Below, in pieces: positions 50,613-60,545 of a DNA stretch of 64,000 nt. The notes beneath the pieces are model-generated. The model searched no databases and was not told the origin of the DNA. It saw only the letters and a list, made by a program, of their open reading frames with translations. Position numbers and translations under genes: made by a program. The DNA lies in assembly GCA_902363575.1 (NCBI GenBank), contig CABJAJ010000002.1, positions 434,001 to 498,000 of the forward strand. Reading direction: 5' to 3'. This stretch comes from Rikenellaceae bacterium (GTDB lineage: Bacteria; Bacteroidota; Bacteroidia; Bacteroidales; Rikenellaceae). The stretch's first letter is position 1. Each line of letters opens with the position of its first letter.

Positions 50613-51497
50613 ATGCACAAATCCGGCTTCGTCAATATCATCGGCAACCCCAACGTCGGCAAATCCACCCTGATGAACGCCCTGGTGGGCGAGCGGCTTT
50701 CGATCATCACCTCAAAAGCCCAGACTACGCGCCACCGTATCCTGGGCATCGTCTCGGACAGCGACTTCCAGATCGTCTTTTCGGACACGCCCGGCATCCT
50801 TCGCCCCAACTATAAACTGCAGGAGTCGATGATGCGCTCGGTCAGCGGAGCCGTAAGCGACGCCGACGTGATCCTCTATGTCACCGACACCGTCGAGAAG
50901 GACAACGAACGCTCGGGCGAAATCATCGGCCGCATCCTTTCGAGCGGCATCCCGACGATCGTGGTCATCAACAAGATCGACCTTTCGACCCCCGAAGCGC
51001 TCGAAGCGCTGGTCGCACAATGGCACGAGCGGCTGCCCGAGGCGGTCATCGCACCCGTCTCGGCCAAAGAGCAGTTCAATATCAAGGGGCTTTTCGACCT
51101 GATTCTCGAACGGCTGCCCGAAGGGCCGGCGTTCTATCCCGAAGATACGCTCACCGACAAGCCGCTGCGTTTCTTCGCATCGGAGATCATCCGCGAAAAA
51201 ATCCTGACCACCTACGACAAGGAGATCCCCTACAGCGTCGAAATCGTGATCGATTCGTACAGGGAGGAGCCCGCGATCGACCGCATCGCGGCCACGATCT
51301 ATGTCACGCGCGACTCGCAGAAAGGCATCCTGATCGGACACAAGGGGGAAAAGCTCAAGCGGGTGGGCACCAAAGCCCGCGAAGACCTCGAAAAATTCCT
51401 GGGCAAGAAAGTCTTTCTGCAACTCTTCGTCAAGGTCGGAGGCGACTGGCGCAACGACCAGCGGAAACTGAGGGAGTTCGGATACGATACCGAATAA
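50613..51497 (+). CDS. era: GTPase Era
   Basis: 294 aa from MHKSGFVNI; the eleven codons upstream lie in the promoter. GTPase motifs are G1 GNPNVGKS (10-17), G3 DTPG near 60, and G4 NKID near 122. The C-terminal KH domain (about 205-290) includes ILIGHKGEKLKRVGTKAREDLEKFL. Era binds 16S rRNA and helps assemble the 30S subunit; it is close to essential. It is followed after 39 bases by the TPR protein, likely in one transcript. Confidence 0.97.
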   Translation: MHKSGFVNIIGNPNVGKSTLMNALVGERLSIITSKAQTTRHRILGIVSDSDFQIVFSDTPGILRPNYKLQESMMRSVSGAVSDADVILYVTDTVEKDNERSGEIIGRILSSGIPTIVVINKIDLSTPEALEALVAQWHERLPEAVIAPVSAKEQFNIKGLFDLILERLPEGPAFYPEDTLTDKPLRFFASEIIREKILTTYDKEIPYSVEIVIDSYREEPAIDRIAATIYVTRDSQKGILIGHKGEKLKRVGTKAREDLEKFLGKKVFLQLFVKVGGDWRNDQRKLREFGYDTE

Positions 51498-51536
51498 CGA
51501 ATACTAAACGTGTCCGCAGGACGTTGGATACCTGAA

Positions 51537-53549
51537 ATGACCGGAGGAAAGATACGCAGGCTGCTTGCCGGATTGACGCTCGTTCTTGCGCTGTGTGCGG
51601 GCGTTCGCACCGCCGATGCCCAGTACAACAAGGACTACTTCTTCTGGGTGGGCCGACGCTACATGCTCAACAAGGACTACCAGGAGGCGATCCGCACGCT
51701 CAACACCCTGCTGCGGGTGGACGAGGAGGCCTACGAAGGCTATTTCCTGCGCGGCATCGCCAAATTCAACCTCAACGACCTGATCGGCGCCGAAGCCGAC
51801 TTCACCATCGCGATCGACAAAAACCCGGTCTATACGCTCGCCTACACCTACCGGGCCATCACCCGCCTGCGGCTGGGGAATTACGACGACGCGCTCAACG
51901 ATTTCCAGGAGGCCATCGAGCTGCGGCCCGATCTGCCGGGCCCCTATTACAGCCGGGGCATCACGCGCCTGCTCAACCAGCAGTTCGAGGAGGCCATCGC
52001 CGATTTCGACCAGTTCATCCTGCAGGAAAACAAGGTGGCCGACGCCTACATCGGGCGCGGAGAAGCCTACCTCAACCTGCGGGATACCGTGCGTGCCTGC
52101 GAGGATTTCGACCGGGCCGTACGCACCAACCGCGAGTATCCTGCCAGCTACAACCGGCGGGGCACGCTCTACATGCAGCAGCAACGGTTCGCCGAGGCCG
52201 AGGCCGATTTCGACCGGGCCATCCGCTGCGACAGCTCCTACCTCTTCTCGTTCTTCAACCGTGCGCTGGTCTATGCCAACACCAACCGGCCGATGCAGGC
52301 GCTCGCCGATTTCGACCGCGTGCTCGAACTCGATTCGACCAACTCGCTGACCTACTTCAACCGGGCGCTGCTGCGCACGCAGATCGGCGACTACAACCGG
52401 GCGCTGGACGACTACAACCAGGTGGCGCTTTATGCGCCGGGCAACGTGCTGGTCTATTTCAACCGGGCGACCCTCTACACCCAGTTGGGCGACCTGGAGA
52501 ACGCCGAACGAGACTATACCCGCGCCATCGAACTCTATCCCGACTTCGCCAACGCCTACATCAACCGCAGCAATCTGCGCTATGCGCTGCGCAACCCGGA
52601 AGGGGCCAAAGCCGACCGTGAGATTGCGCAGCGGAAGATCGCGGATTTCCGATCGCGCCTGAGCGACAGCACCTATTCCATTTACGCCGATACGACGCAG
52701 CGTTTCGACCGCCTGCTATCGTTCGACAACAAATTCTCGGGCGGCAGCTTCGAGCGCATCGCCTCCCGTAACGCCGGGGACGAACACATGCGCCTGATGC
52801 CCCTCTACAAGTTCACCCTGCGCCGTCCCGACACGGCTCTGGTCGCCAGACCGAGGCGTTATTACCTGCAACGGGTCGAGGACTTCAAAAAACGGGTGGA
52901 CAACCCCTACCTGAGCCTGACCGCCCGGGAGTCGGACCTGCCGGCCGACACGCTCATGGCCCTCGACAAGCGTTATGCGCAGGAACTGCGCAGCGAACGC
53001 AGCTCCTGGACGGTGCTTTTCGAGCGGGGTATCTCGCAATCGCTCATCAAGCAGTACACCAACGCGATCAACACGTTCACCCAGGCCATCGAAGAGAATC
53101 CCTCCAATCCGTTCCTCTACCTGAACCGTTCCACTACCCGGGCCGAAATGATCGACTTCATCTCTTCGATCGGCGAATCGTACCAGCGCATCTCCATCGA
53201 CCCCGATCCGGCGAACCGGCTTATGAACAACCCGGGCCGCACCTACGACTACGACGAAGCCATCGCCGACCTGAACAAAGCGATCAAGCTCTTCCCCGAC
53301 TTCGCCCACGCCTATTACAACCGCGCCAACCTGCTCGCCCTCTCGGGACAATTGCCCGAAGCTTTCGAGGACTACACGCGAGCCGTTGAGCTGAACCCCG
53401 ATTTCGCCGAAGCCTACTACAACCGGGGGTTGATCCAGATTTTCATGAAGGACACCCGCAAAGGATGCCTCGACATCTCCAAGGCGGGCGAACTGGGGAT
53501 CGAGGGAGCTTACGAACTGCTCCGGCGATACGCCGTGCAGCAGGAGTGA
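51537..53549 (+). CDS. Exported tetratricopeptide-repeat protein
   Basis: 670 aa from MTGGKIRRLL. The signal peptide (about 1-29, TADAQ) is followed by about nine TPR units at 30-345 (pattern A...F..AL.L.P....AY..R). A non-TPR linker with basic and aromatic residues spans about 350-480, and further TPRs follow at about 485-660. Repeats typically read ADFDRAI or ALDDYNQ. It is probably a periplasmic scaffold; partners are unknown. Era-linked TPR proteins of this size are common in Bacteroidales. Confidence 0.85.
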   Translation: MTGGKIRRLLAGLTLVLALCAGVRTADAQYNKDYFFWVGRRYMLNKDYQEAIRTLNTLLRVDEEAYEGYFLRGIAKFNLNDLIGAEADFTIAIDKNPVYTLAYTYRAITRLRLGNYDDALNDFQEAIELRPDLPGPYYSRGITRLLNQQFEEAIADFDQFILQENKVADAYIGRGEAYLNLRDTVRACEDFDRAVRTNREYPASYNRRGTLYMQQQRFAEAEADFDRAIRCDSSYLFSFFNRALVYANTNRPMQALADFDRVLELDSTNSLTYFNRALLRTQIGDYNRALDDYNQVALYAPGNVLVYFNRATLYTQLGDLENAERDYTRAIELYPDFANAYINRSNLRYALRNPEGAKADREIAQRKIADFRSRLSDSTYSIYADTTQRFDRLLSFDNKFSGGSFERIASRNAGDEHMRLMPLYKFTLRRPDTALVARPRRYYLQRVEDFKKRVDNPYLSLTARESDLPADTLMALDKRYAQELRSERSSWTVLFERGISQSLIKQYTNAINTFTQAIEENPSNPFLYLNRSTTRAEMIDFISSIGESYQRISIDPDPANRLMNNPGRTYDYDEAIADLNKAIKLFPDFAHAYYNRANLLALSGQLPEAFEDYTRAVELNPDFAEAYYNRGLIQIFMKDTRKGCLDISKAGELGIEGAYELLRRYAVQQE

Positions 53550-53579
53550 TACCGCAACCCAACCTAAAACCCAAATAGA

Positions 53580-55007
53580 ATGACAGAATTCATCCAAAAG
53601 AAACTAAGCGACTCGCCCGCTGCACGTTGGACGGCGCTGGTGCTGCTGGCCGGCGCCATGTTCTTCGGGTATATCTTCATGGATATACTCTCGCCGCTGC
53701 AAGAGCTGCTCGCGACGTCGAAAGGGTGGACCCCCGACGCCTACGGAAGCTATGCCGGCTCGGAAACGTTCCTCAACGTCTTTGTCTTTTTCCTGATCTT
53801 CGCGGGCATCATCCTCGACAAGATGGGCGTGCGCTTCACGGCCATCCTCTCGGGCGTAGTGATGGTCTGCGGCGGTCTGATTAACTGGTATGCCGTGAGC
53901 AACGCATTCGAAGGCAGCGCGGCCCAGTCCTTCATGGACAACTTCATGAACCTGCCGCTCAAGTGGTGGAACATCACGCCGTTCTACGACGGGATGCCCG
54001 CCTCGGCCAAGCTCTCCGCCATCGGCTTCATGTGCTTCGGATGCGGCGTCGAAATGGCCGGCATCACCGTATCGCGCGGTATCGTCAAGTGGTTCAAAGG
54101 TAAAGAGATGGCACTGGCCATGGGCGTCGAAATGGCCATCGCCCGCATCGGCGTGGCCGTCGTGGTGCTCGGTTCGCCCCTGCTGGCAAATCGGATTCAG
54201 CCGGTCAGCGTTTCGCGGCCCGTCTTGGTGGCCGTCCTGCTGCTGTGCATCGGGCTAATCAGCTTCATCGCCTACGCATTCATGGACAAGAAGCTCGAAA
54301 ACCAGATGGGCGAAAGCGGCGAGGAGAAGGACGACCCTTTCAAGGTTAGCGACCTGGGGCGCATCTTCAGCAGCAAAGTATTCTGGATCGTCGCCCTGCT
54401 GTGCGTGCTCTACTACTCGGCAATCTTCCCTTTCCAGAAGTATGCCATCAACATGCTGCAATGCAACCTCAAATACACGGCTGAGCAGGCGGGACTGGTC
54501 TTTTTCGTCTTCCCGCTCGGTGCCGCCGCCATCACGCCGTTCCTCGGCAACTTCCTCGACCGCAAAGGCAAGGGTGCGACCATGCTGATCCTCGGAGCGG
54601 TGCTGATGATCTGCTGCCACCTGACCTTCGCCTTCATCCTGCCCGCCACCCAGTCGCCGCTGATCGCTTATGCGGCCATCATCCTGCTCGGCATCTCCTT
54701 CTCGCTGGTTCCGGCGGCGCTGTGGCCCAGCGTACCGAAGCTGGTGGAAAGCCGCGTGCTCGGTTCGGCCTATGCCGTGATTTTCTGGATTCAGAACATC
54801 GGACTCTACCTGTTCCCCATCATCATCGGCCGCGTACTTTCGGCCACCAACCCCGGGGTCAAGGACCCGTTGTCCTACAACTATACCGTGCCGATGCTCA
54901 TTTTCGCCAGCCTGGGGGCCGTGGCCTTCGTGCTGGGGCTCTGCCTGAAAGCCATCGACCGCAAGAAACATTACGGACTGGAGCTGCCCAACATCGAAAC
55001 GAAATAA
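53580..55007 (+). CDS. MFS transporter (12 membrane segments)
   Basis: 475 aa with about twelve hydrophobic segments, e.g. 18-38, 63-82, 87-106, 135-155. The loop between segments 2 and 3, FAGIILDKMGVRFTAI, is the MFS motif (G-x-x-x-D-(R/K)-x-G-x-(R/K)). The second half has LDRKGKGATMLILG in the equivalent place. A long charged central loop (KLENQMGESGEEKDD) separates the halves. The substrate is not evident; some relatives (MFSD1-like) carry dipeptides. It is 30 bases downstream of the TPR gene. Confidence 0.88.
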   Translation: MTEFIQKKLSDSPAARWTALVLLAGAMFFGYIFMDILSPLQELLATSKGWTPDAYGSYAGSETFLNVFVFFLIFAGIILDKMGVRFTAILSGVVMVCGGLINWYAVSNAFEGSAAQSFMDNFMNLPLKWWNITPFYDGMPASAKLSAIGFMCFGCGVEMAGITVSRGIVKWFKGKEMALAMGVEMAIARIGVAVVVLGSPLLANRIQPVSVSRPVLVAVLLLCIGLISFIAYAFMDKKLENQMGESGEEKDDPFKVSDLGRIFSSKVFWIVALLCVLYYSAIFPFQKYAINMLQCNLKYTAEQAGLVFFVFPLGAAAITPFLGNFLDRKGKGATMLILGAVLMICCHLTFAFILPATQSPLIAYAAIILLGISFSLVPAALWPSVPKLVESRVLGSAYAVIFWIQNIGLYLFPIIIGRVLSATNPGVKDPLSYNYTVPMLIFASLGAVAFVLGLCLKAIDRKKHYGLELPNIETK

Positions 55008-55029
55008 GGCGAAAGCCGCAATGCCTAAA

Positions 55030-55068
55030 AGGAGGCGTCCGAGTTCATCGGGCGCCTTCTCTTTTTGT
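55030..55068 (+). terminator. Terminator after the MFS gene
   Basis: AAGGAGGCGTCCGA pairs with TCGGGCGCCTTCTC (several G-T pairs and one mismatch), followed by TTTTTG. It closes the era-TPR-MFS row. The stretch from there to 55200 shows nothing else. Confidence 0.55.
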
Positions 55069-55199
55069 ATCCGCCCGGACACCGTTGCGGCAGGCAGTGT
55101 CCACAGGCTCGAAAACGTACCGGACATCCGGCCACGACGCAGCCGGTTTGCTTCGCGCAGGCAATCGCGCACGGACCCGGACGTTCGTCAACAGGTCGT

Positions 55200-55664
55200 T
55201 CAGAGCGGCTCGCCGCTGCGTTCCATCCAGAGAATAGGATAAGGATTGCCCTGTTCGTCCCGCTCCGATCGGCGGCAGACGCGGAATCCGAGGTGCTCGT
55301 AGAAACCGACCGCCTGCGGATTCTGCTCGTTCACACACAGCTCGCCGACCGAGAACATCCGGATTCCGTACTCCACGAGCCTCCGCCCCACTCCCTGCCC
55401 GCGCAGGGCGGGATCGACGAAAAGCATCTCGATCTTCCGGCCCGAGATCCCCATGAAGGCGACCGCCTGCCCGACCGCATCGGCCGCCACGATAAGATGC
55501 GGAACCGCGCGGATGAATGCCGGGACACAGCGGGAAATCATCCCGATCTCGGCATCGGACAGAAAGGTATGGGTCGCCCGCACCGACCGCTCCCACACCA
55601 GGCAGAGCCCATGCACTGATGCTTCGTCCCGGCTTTCAGACGGATAAATTCGTATTTCGCACAT
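55200..55664 (-). CDS. GNAT-family N-acetyltransferase
   Basis: 154 aa from MCEIRIYPSE (55664). The GNAT core is visible: VAFMGISGRKIEMLFVDPALRGQGVGRRLVEYGI, including the R/Q-x-x-G-x-G/A acetyl-CoA loop (RGQGVG, about 88-93), then the N-P-Q-A-V-G-F-Y-E-H-L-G-F strand-helix at about 112-124. The substrate is unknown. It follows the glycosyltransferase by 38 bases and is probably the last gene of that operon. Confidence 0.88.
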   Translation of the reverse strand: MCEIRIYPSESRDEASVHGLCLVWERSVRATHTFLSDAEIGMISRCVPAFIRAVPHLIVAADAVGQAVAFMGISGRKIEMLFVDPALRGQGVGRRLVEYGIRMFSVGELCVNEQNPQAVGFYEHLGFRVCRRSERDEQGNPYPILWMERSGEPL

Positions 55665-55702
55665 GAATATTTGGTTGACGAAACGTCCCGAGCCGCACAC
55701 TG

Positions 55703-56854
55703 TCAATGGCACTCCCCGCTCTGCGTAAGCCGATAGACCTCCATGATCCGCGCACACATCTCCTCCCAGGAGAACCGTTTTTTCTCGCTTTGGATCGAAG
55801 CCCGGAAATGGGCCAGCAATTCCGGCTGCCAGATGCGTTCGATGGCGTCGGCGATCGAAACCGTATCGGGTTTCACGACGAACCCCACCCGTCCGTCGGG
55901 CACGATCTCGGGTAATCCCCCCACGTCGGTGACCACCATCGGCAGGTCGAACCGGTAGGCGATCTGCGTCACCCCGCTCTGCGTTGCCGAGCGGTACGGC
56001 AGCACCAGCAGATCGGACGCCGAAAAGAATGCGCCGACCTGCGCATCGGGAATGAACCCGTCGTGCAGGATCACTTCGGCCCCGAGGCCGTTACGACGGA
56101 TCTGCTCCATGTATTTGTCACGCGAAGCATAGAACTCGCCCGCCACCACCAGCTTACGTCCCTCGACCGCTTCGCGCCGGCGCAACAGCGCCCAGGCGTC
56201 GAGCAACATATCGAGCCCTTTGTAGTCGCGGATCAGACCGAAAAAAAGCGCATACCGCAATTGCGGATCGAGCCCGAGGGACGCGCACGCCTCTACGCGG
56301 GGCAACGGCGCCCCGAACTGCTCGAAAAGCGGATGGGGCGAAAACAGGGCCGGAGCGTCGGTGTATTCCCGCAGCTCCCTGTGCACCTGTTCGGACATAT
56401 AGACGAAACCATCCGCCGACCGCAGGAAATAGCGGTTCAGCGGATGGTCGAAAAAATGACGTTCGTGGGGCTCCACGTTGTCGATCTGGCAAATCGTCCG
56501 GGTATGGCCGTTGCGAGCGACCATGCGGGCGATCGTTCCGAAACAGGGCGCCATGAAGGGCGTCCAGTACTTCATCAGCACCATGTCGGGCCGACGGCGG
56601 GCGATCCGGCGGCCGATGCGCAACCAGTTGAGCGGCCACACCGTATTCACGCTCCTGCGGATCGACAGATCGTCGGGAGCGGGCGTGGCAACCGTCTGGC
56701 TCTTGCCGGGGAACAGCAGCCGGGGATACTGCACCGTGAACGTCTCGATCCAGACCTCGTGTCCCTGCCGCATGAACGTGCGGGCCATGGTCTCCATGAT
56801 CGAAGCCAGACCGCCCCGGAAGGGGTGCGCGGGACCGACGATGCAGATTTTCAT
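55703..56854 (-). CDS. Glycosyltransferase family 4
   Basis: 383 aa, GT-B fold. The N-terminal domain begins KICIVGPAHPFRGGLASIM. The C-terminal domain has the donor-binding region LFFGLIRDYKGLDMLLDA (about 209-226), LVLPYRSATQSGVTQIAYRFDLPMVVTDVGGLPEIV (about 288-322) and the E-x7-E-like region. It transfers a sugar from a nucleotide sugar to an unknown acceptor, perhaps an envelope glycan. It starts 18 bases after the end of dsbD. No glycan gene cluster is near, so its pathway is unclear. Confidence 0.9.
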   Translation of the reverse strand: MKICIVGPAHPFRGGLASIMETMARTFMRQGHEVWIETFTVQYPRLLFPGKSQTVATPAPDDLSIRRSVNTVWPLNWLRIGRRIARRRPDMVLMKYWTPFMAPCFGTIARMVARNGHTRTICQIDNVEPHERHFFDHPLNRYFLRSADGFVYMSEQVHRELREYTDAPALFSPHPLFEQFGAPLPRVEACASLGLDPQLRYALFFGLIRDYKGLDMLLDAWALLRRREAVEGRKLVVAGEFYASRDKYMEQIRRNGLGAEVILHDGFIPDAQVGAFFSASDLLVLPYRSATQSGVTQIAYRFDLPMVVTDVGGLPEIVPDGRVGFVVKPDTVSIADAIERIWQPELLAHFRASIQSEKKRFSWEEMCARIMEVYRLTQSGECH

Positions 56855-56872
56855 TTCACCCGGGCGGAGGAG

Positions 56873-58843
56873 CTATTTCCCCGCCTTATAGGCTTCCACG
56901 CCGCTTTGGAGGAACTGGATGTAAGCATCCACGTCCAGGTTGTAGGCACGCATGGGCACCAACTGTTCCCCCTCGTTGTCGAGCAGCACGTAGTTGGGCT
57001 GACCGGTAACGCCGAAACGCTTCTGCACCAGGTAGGAGTTGATGCGGCCCATATCCTTGAGCACCTTCCCGTTCTCGGTGGTCACCCACTCGCTTTCGGG
57101 AAGCCGGGTCTTGTCGTCGGTATAGAGTGCGACCAGCACATAGTCGTTGCGCAGGATTTCCTGCACGCGCGGATCGCTCCACACGCGCATCTCCATCTCG
57201 CGGCAATTCACGCAACTGATGCCCGTAATGTCCACGAAAAGAGGCTTGTCCGCCTTACGTGCGGCCTCCATCGCCTGATTGAAATCGAAATAACCCGGCA
57301 GGTCATAGGGCCAATGCAGGATGTCGGCATATTTGATCGCTCCGTTGTCGGTCGCCGAGGGCTCCGCAGCGGTGGAAGCCGACACCGAAATATGCTGCGT
57401 GTCGAGGATGTAATCCTGCGTATGAAGCGGCGGCATGTACCCCGAAATGCCCTTCAGCGGGGCGCCCCACATGCCGGGCAGCATATAGACCACGAACGAA
57501 AGGGATACGATCGCCAGGGCAAGGCGGGTGACGCTGATGTGTTTGAGTTCGTCGTCGTGTGCGAATCGGAGTTTTCCCAGCAGGTACAGACCGAGCAGGG
57601 TGAATACGACAATCCAGATCGCCAGATAGACTTCCCTGTCGAGCAGCCCCCAGTGGTAGGTCTGATCGGCCATGCTGAGGAACTTCAGACCGAGTGCAAC
57701 CTCGATAAAGCCAAGCACGACCTTGACCGAGTTGAGCCACCCGCCGCTCTTGGGCATGTTCTGAAGCAGCGAGGGGAACATGGCCAGGAAGGTGAAGGCC
57801 AGTCCGATGACCAGCGAGAAGGCGAGCATGGTAACGATCGGGGTCCAGAACTCGCCGGCCGTGGATTTAATCAGCACCGATCCAACGATGGGGCCCGTGC
57901 AGGAGAACGACACGAGCACGAGCGTCAGGGCCATGAAGAAGATGCCCACCAGTCCGCCCTTATCGGCATTGCGGTCGCTCTTATTGACCATCCAGCTCGG
58001 GAGCGTGATCTCGAACGCTCCGAAGAACGAGGCGGCGAAGATCATAAAGACGACGAAGAAGATGATGTTGGGAAGCCAGTGCGTCGAGAGCCAGTTGAAA
58101 ATATCGGCTGTCACGGCATCGCCGCCTACGATGCGGGTGATGAGGATGATTGCGGCGATGGGCAGCGTATAGAGCAGCACGATGAAAAGCCCGAATATCG
58201 ATGCCTTGATCCGTCCGGCAGCGGGCGAGCCGCTCCCTTTCATAAAGAAGGATACGGTCATGGGCACCATCGGGAACACACAGGGGGTCACCAGCGCGGC
58301 GAAACCCCACAGGATCGCCTCGATAATCAGGCCCCAGAGCGACTCTTCACCCTCGGCACCGGCGGCCGTAACCTCTTCGGCGGCCGCTTCGGGATTGCCG
58401 ATTGTGACGCTGAACTCCCAGTCCTCGGGCGAGTTGCAGTTGTACTCCTCGCAGGCGCGCCAGTTGATATTGCCTTTCAGCACACCGCCCTTGCCGGTGA
58501 GTTCGACTTGCTGACCGAGGATGATCTCGTCGTAATAGTAGCCCATCTCGACCTGGAAAATATCGTCGTACTCCCGCTTGGAGGGGTTCACCTCGATAGG
58601 ATCGCCGACGAGCTTCAGCCCCGCGGAGGGTTCGAGCGTCAGGACGGTGGAAGAATCGTCCGAATGGAGGTCGTAGGTGTGCCATCCGGGGAGCAGCTTA
58701 CCCTTGAACTGCACTTCGTACCGGTTGTCGCCGAGCTCCTGCACGGAGCTTTCCCACTGGATGGTGGTGATCGGCTGAGCATGCAGGGACGTCAGTGCGA
58801 ACAGCAGCCCCAGGGTAAAGAGGATACGCTTAAAAAAATTCAT
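56873..58843 (-). CDS. dsbD: Thiol:disulfide interchange protein DsbD
   Basis: 656 aa. The signal peptide (1-22) is followed by an N-terminal DsbD-alpha domain (about 25-150). Eight or so membrane segments (about 170-465) include the paired Cys of AALVTPCVFPMVP and SFSCTGPIVGS. The C-terminal thioredoxin-like domain (about 520-656) has GISCVNCREMEMRVW, the C-x-x-C pair. It passes electrons from the cytoplasm to periplasmic thiol proteins. A -7-type TATCTTTG lies about 35 bases upstream (58883-58876). It heads a minus-strand row with the glycosyltransferase and GNAT genes. Confidence 0.95.
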   Translation of the reverse strand: MNFFKRILFTLGLLFALTSLHAQPITTIQWESSVQELGDNRYEVQFKGKLLPGWHTYDLHSDDSSTVLTLEPSAGLKLVGDPIEVNPSKREYDDIFQVEMGYYYDEIILGQQVELTGKGGVLKGNINWRACEEYNCNSPEDWEFSVTIGNPEAAAEEVTAAGAEGEESLWGLIIEAILWGFAALVTPCVFPMVPMTVSFFMKGSGSPAAGRIKASIFGLFIVLLYTLPIAAIILITRIVGGDAVTADIFNWLSTHWLPNIIFFVVFMIFAASFFGAFEITLPSWMVNKSDRNADKGGLVGIFFMALTLVLVSFSCTGPIVGSVLIKSTAGEFWTPIVTMLAFSLVIGLAFTFLAMFPSLLQNMPKSGGWLNSVKVVLGFIEVALGLKFLSMADQTYHWGLLDREVYLAIWIVVFTLLGLYLLGKLRFAHDDELKHISVTRLALAIVSLSFVVYMLPGMWGAPLKGISGYMPPLHTQDYILDTQHISVSASTAAEPSATDNGAIKYADILHWPYDLPGYFDFNQAMEAARKADKPLFVDITGISCVNCREMEMRVWSDPRVQEILRNDYVLVALYTDDKTRLPESEWVTTENGKVLKDMGRINSYLVQKRFGVTGQPNYVLLDNEGEQLVPMRAYNLDVDAYIQFLQSGVEAYKAGK

Positions 58844-58875
58844 ATCTTTCCTGTTTTTTGTTTACAAAATTACAG

Positions 58876-58883
58876 CAAAGATA
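58876..58883 (-). promoter_or_regulatory. -7 element of the dsbD promoter
   Basis: TATCTTTG on the minus strand, about 33 bases before the dsbD start. The matching -33 TTTG is not evident. Confidence 0.5.
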
Positions 58884-58948
58884 TGAAAATTCAAGAAATA
58901 TTGAATATTCCGGACCGGAATATCGCAAAAAATCCCGCCAGCGGCTTT

Positions 58949-59455
58949 TTATTTGGCCTCGGCCTTGCTCTGAGCCACCGACTGGAGGGCAAGGTACTCC
59001 TTCTCCCCGTAGTGCTCCAGATTCTCCAGCTCGGTACGGAAATAATCCAAATGCTCTTCCTCTTCGACGGTGAGGTTCTGGAACATCCGGTGGGTGACCG
59101 AGTCCTCGTATTCCGAAGTGAGCCGCGACGAGCGGTTGTATTCGTCGATGGTGCTCTGTTCGAGTTGCAAGGCGAAAGCGAACATCTCCTTCACATCCTG
59201 CATCTGGCGCGTGCGGAACGACGGATTCATGTCGATGTCGCCCTCCAGGAAGAGAATCCGCTCGGACAGCTCCTCGCAATGCCGCATCTCGGCAATCGAA
59301 ATCTGACGCATGCGGTCGGCGATGAATTTGTAGCCTGAATCCTCGAAATGTTCGTGAAAGTACATGTACTGCAACGAAGTGGCGATCTCTTTGCCCAGGG
59401 CTTCGTTCAGCAGGTCGATGCTCCGCTGATACTTGTTCTGCTGTTTATTTTCCAT
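58949..59455 (-). CDS. bfr: Bacterioferritin
   Basis: 168 aa from MENKQQNKYQ. The four-helix ferritin fold shows ferroxidase ligands: E of LGKEIATSLQYMYFHEHFE (about 21-39), E-x-x-H of IAEMRHCEELSERILFLEG (about 52-70), and E-E-E-H in LTVEEEEHLDYFRTEL (about 128-143). The Met of IAEMRH is at the usual haem-ligand position. It stores iron and detoxifies peroxide in the cytoplasm. A longer open frame upstream is not coding. Confidence 0.93.
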   Translation of the reverse strand: MENKQQNKYQRSIDLLNEALGKEIATSLQYMYFHEHFEDSGYKFIADRMRQISIAEMRHCEELSERILFLEGDIDMNPSFRTRQMQDVKEMFAFALQLEQSTIDEYNRSSRLTSEYEDSVTHRMFQNLTVEEEEHLDYFRTELENLEHYGEKEYLALQSVAQSKAEAK

Positions 59456-59583
59456 AAGTCGTAGGTTTTGCCCATGCGCTGCAAAACCCGTTCCATCCGA
59501 CACCCCGGCACCGTAACGGCCTATCAATCGACCTTTTGGCATACCCGACCGGGAAACCGCCGGCGCAAAACCAGCGCGATGGC

Positions 59584-60312
59584 CTATCGCCAGGTCAGCG
59601 AAGCGCGCACAGCAGCCGTCTCCCCGCAGCCGATCTCGAACAAAGCCAGCTCGTCTTGCAGCTCGCACCCGATGCGGAGCGTCTGACCGAAACGACATTC
59701 GTGCAGGAAATGGATATCCAGCCGCACCGCACGCTCCTGCGCCGCCCGCTCGATGGGCAACAGGTCGAACATCATCGCGATATAGCGCATGGTATTGACG
59801 TGGGAGTTGAAGTCGATATCGCTGTACACGACCCGGTGCTCGGCTTCCAGGGTCGGTTCCACCCGCCTCACCTTGCGGGGTTTCTCCGTCGGCGAGGGCG
59901 CATCCACCAAAGCCTGCGCATGGGTTTCGGCAACGGCCGTCAGATCGACGGCCGTGCGGGCCGCCAGGTCGATCATGCACCATTGGGTCACGGCGCGGCC
60001 GAACTCCCGTCCACCGGCATCGCAGAGCGTAAAATTGCGCGTCGATAGTACCCGACCGTATTCATTGACCCAGGTGGTGATGTCGTACTCAGCATACTGC
60101 CGGGGACGTGCATCTACCTCCAGCGCCATGCGGGAGAGCACCCACGAAAAATTGTCGCGGTTGAGGGCATCGACCCCGAAACCCTTTCGCTGGGCATCGA
60201 CGCCCGCCGTATTGAGCACCGCGCTTCCCAGCGCGGGAATGGTCGCCCGCAGGCTGAAATCAACCTCCTGGGGCTCGACCCGAAACCGATAAACCGATTT
60301 TTCCGCCATCAT
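59584..60312 (-). CDS. Acyl-ACP thioesterase (FatA type)
   Basis: 242 aa. Double hot-dog fold: the first half has DALNRDNFSWVLSRMALEVDARPRQYAEYDITTWV, and the second the catalytic segment YSDIDFNSHVNTMRYI (about 169-184) with N and H. It releases fatty acids from ACP. The start at 60312 is supported by AAAGGAG seven bases upstream. A -7 element TACCTTTG (60360-60353) lies about 40 bases upstream. Confidence 0.9.
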   Translation of the reverse strand: MMAEKSVYRFRVEPQEVDFSLRATIPALGSAVLNTAGVDAQRKGFGVDALNRDNFSWVLSRMALEVDARPRQYAEYDITTWVNEYGRVLSTRNFTLCDAGGREFGRAVTQWCMIDLAARTAVDLTAVAETHAQALVDAPSPTEKPRKVRRVEPTLEAEHRVVYSDIDFNSHVNTMRYIAMMFDLLPIERAAQERAVRLDIHFLHECRFGQTLRIGCELQDELALFEIGCGETAAVRASLTWR

Positions 60313-60352
60313 CTCTCCTTTTTAGCATCCGGCGCACCTAAGTGCATCCGTA

Positions 60353-60360
60353 CAAAGGTA
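60353..60360 (-). promoter_or_regulatory. -7 element of the acyl-ACP thioesterase promoter
   Basis: TACCTTTG on the minus strand, about 40 bases before the start codon. A -33 TTTG at the right distance is not clear. Confidence 0.5.
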
Positions 60361-60545
60361 GAAAAAAATCGGCAACCGCGCCCCTCCGATCCGCTTCCGA
60401 ACCGAGACCGCATCTCCGGCCGTACCCAATATATAAATATGTACAACGTATCCGTCGGCACATTCGGCCCCGATAAAGCATCCGGCCCGCAACCCGTAAA
60501 AAATAGTCATCATCGTAATTTTTTATCGAAAAACGATAAATATTA

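Noticed and set aside
50712..53597. Several long minus-strand frames over era and the TPR gene
   Set aside because: These are antisense to genes with clear GTPase and TPR motifs and show no independent features.
56063..59338. 1091-codon plus-strand reading frame
   Set aside because: It runs antisense to the glycosyltransferase, dsbD and bacterioferritin genes, all with conserved motifs. Long antisense frames are expected in GC-rich sequence.
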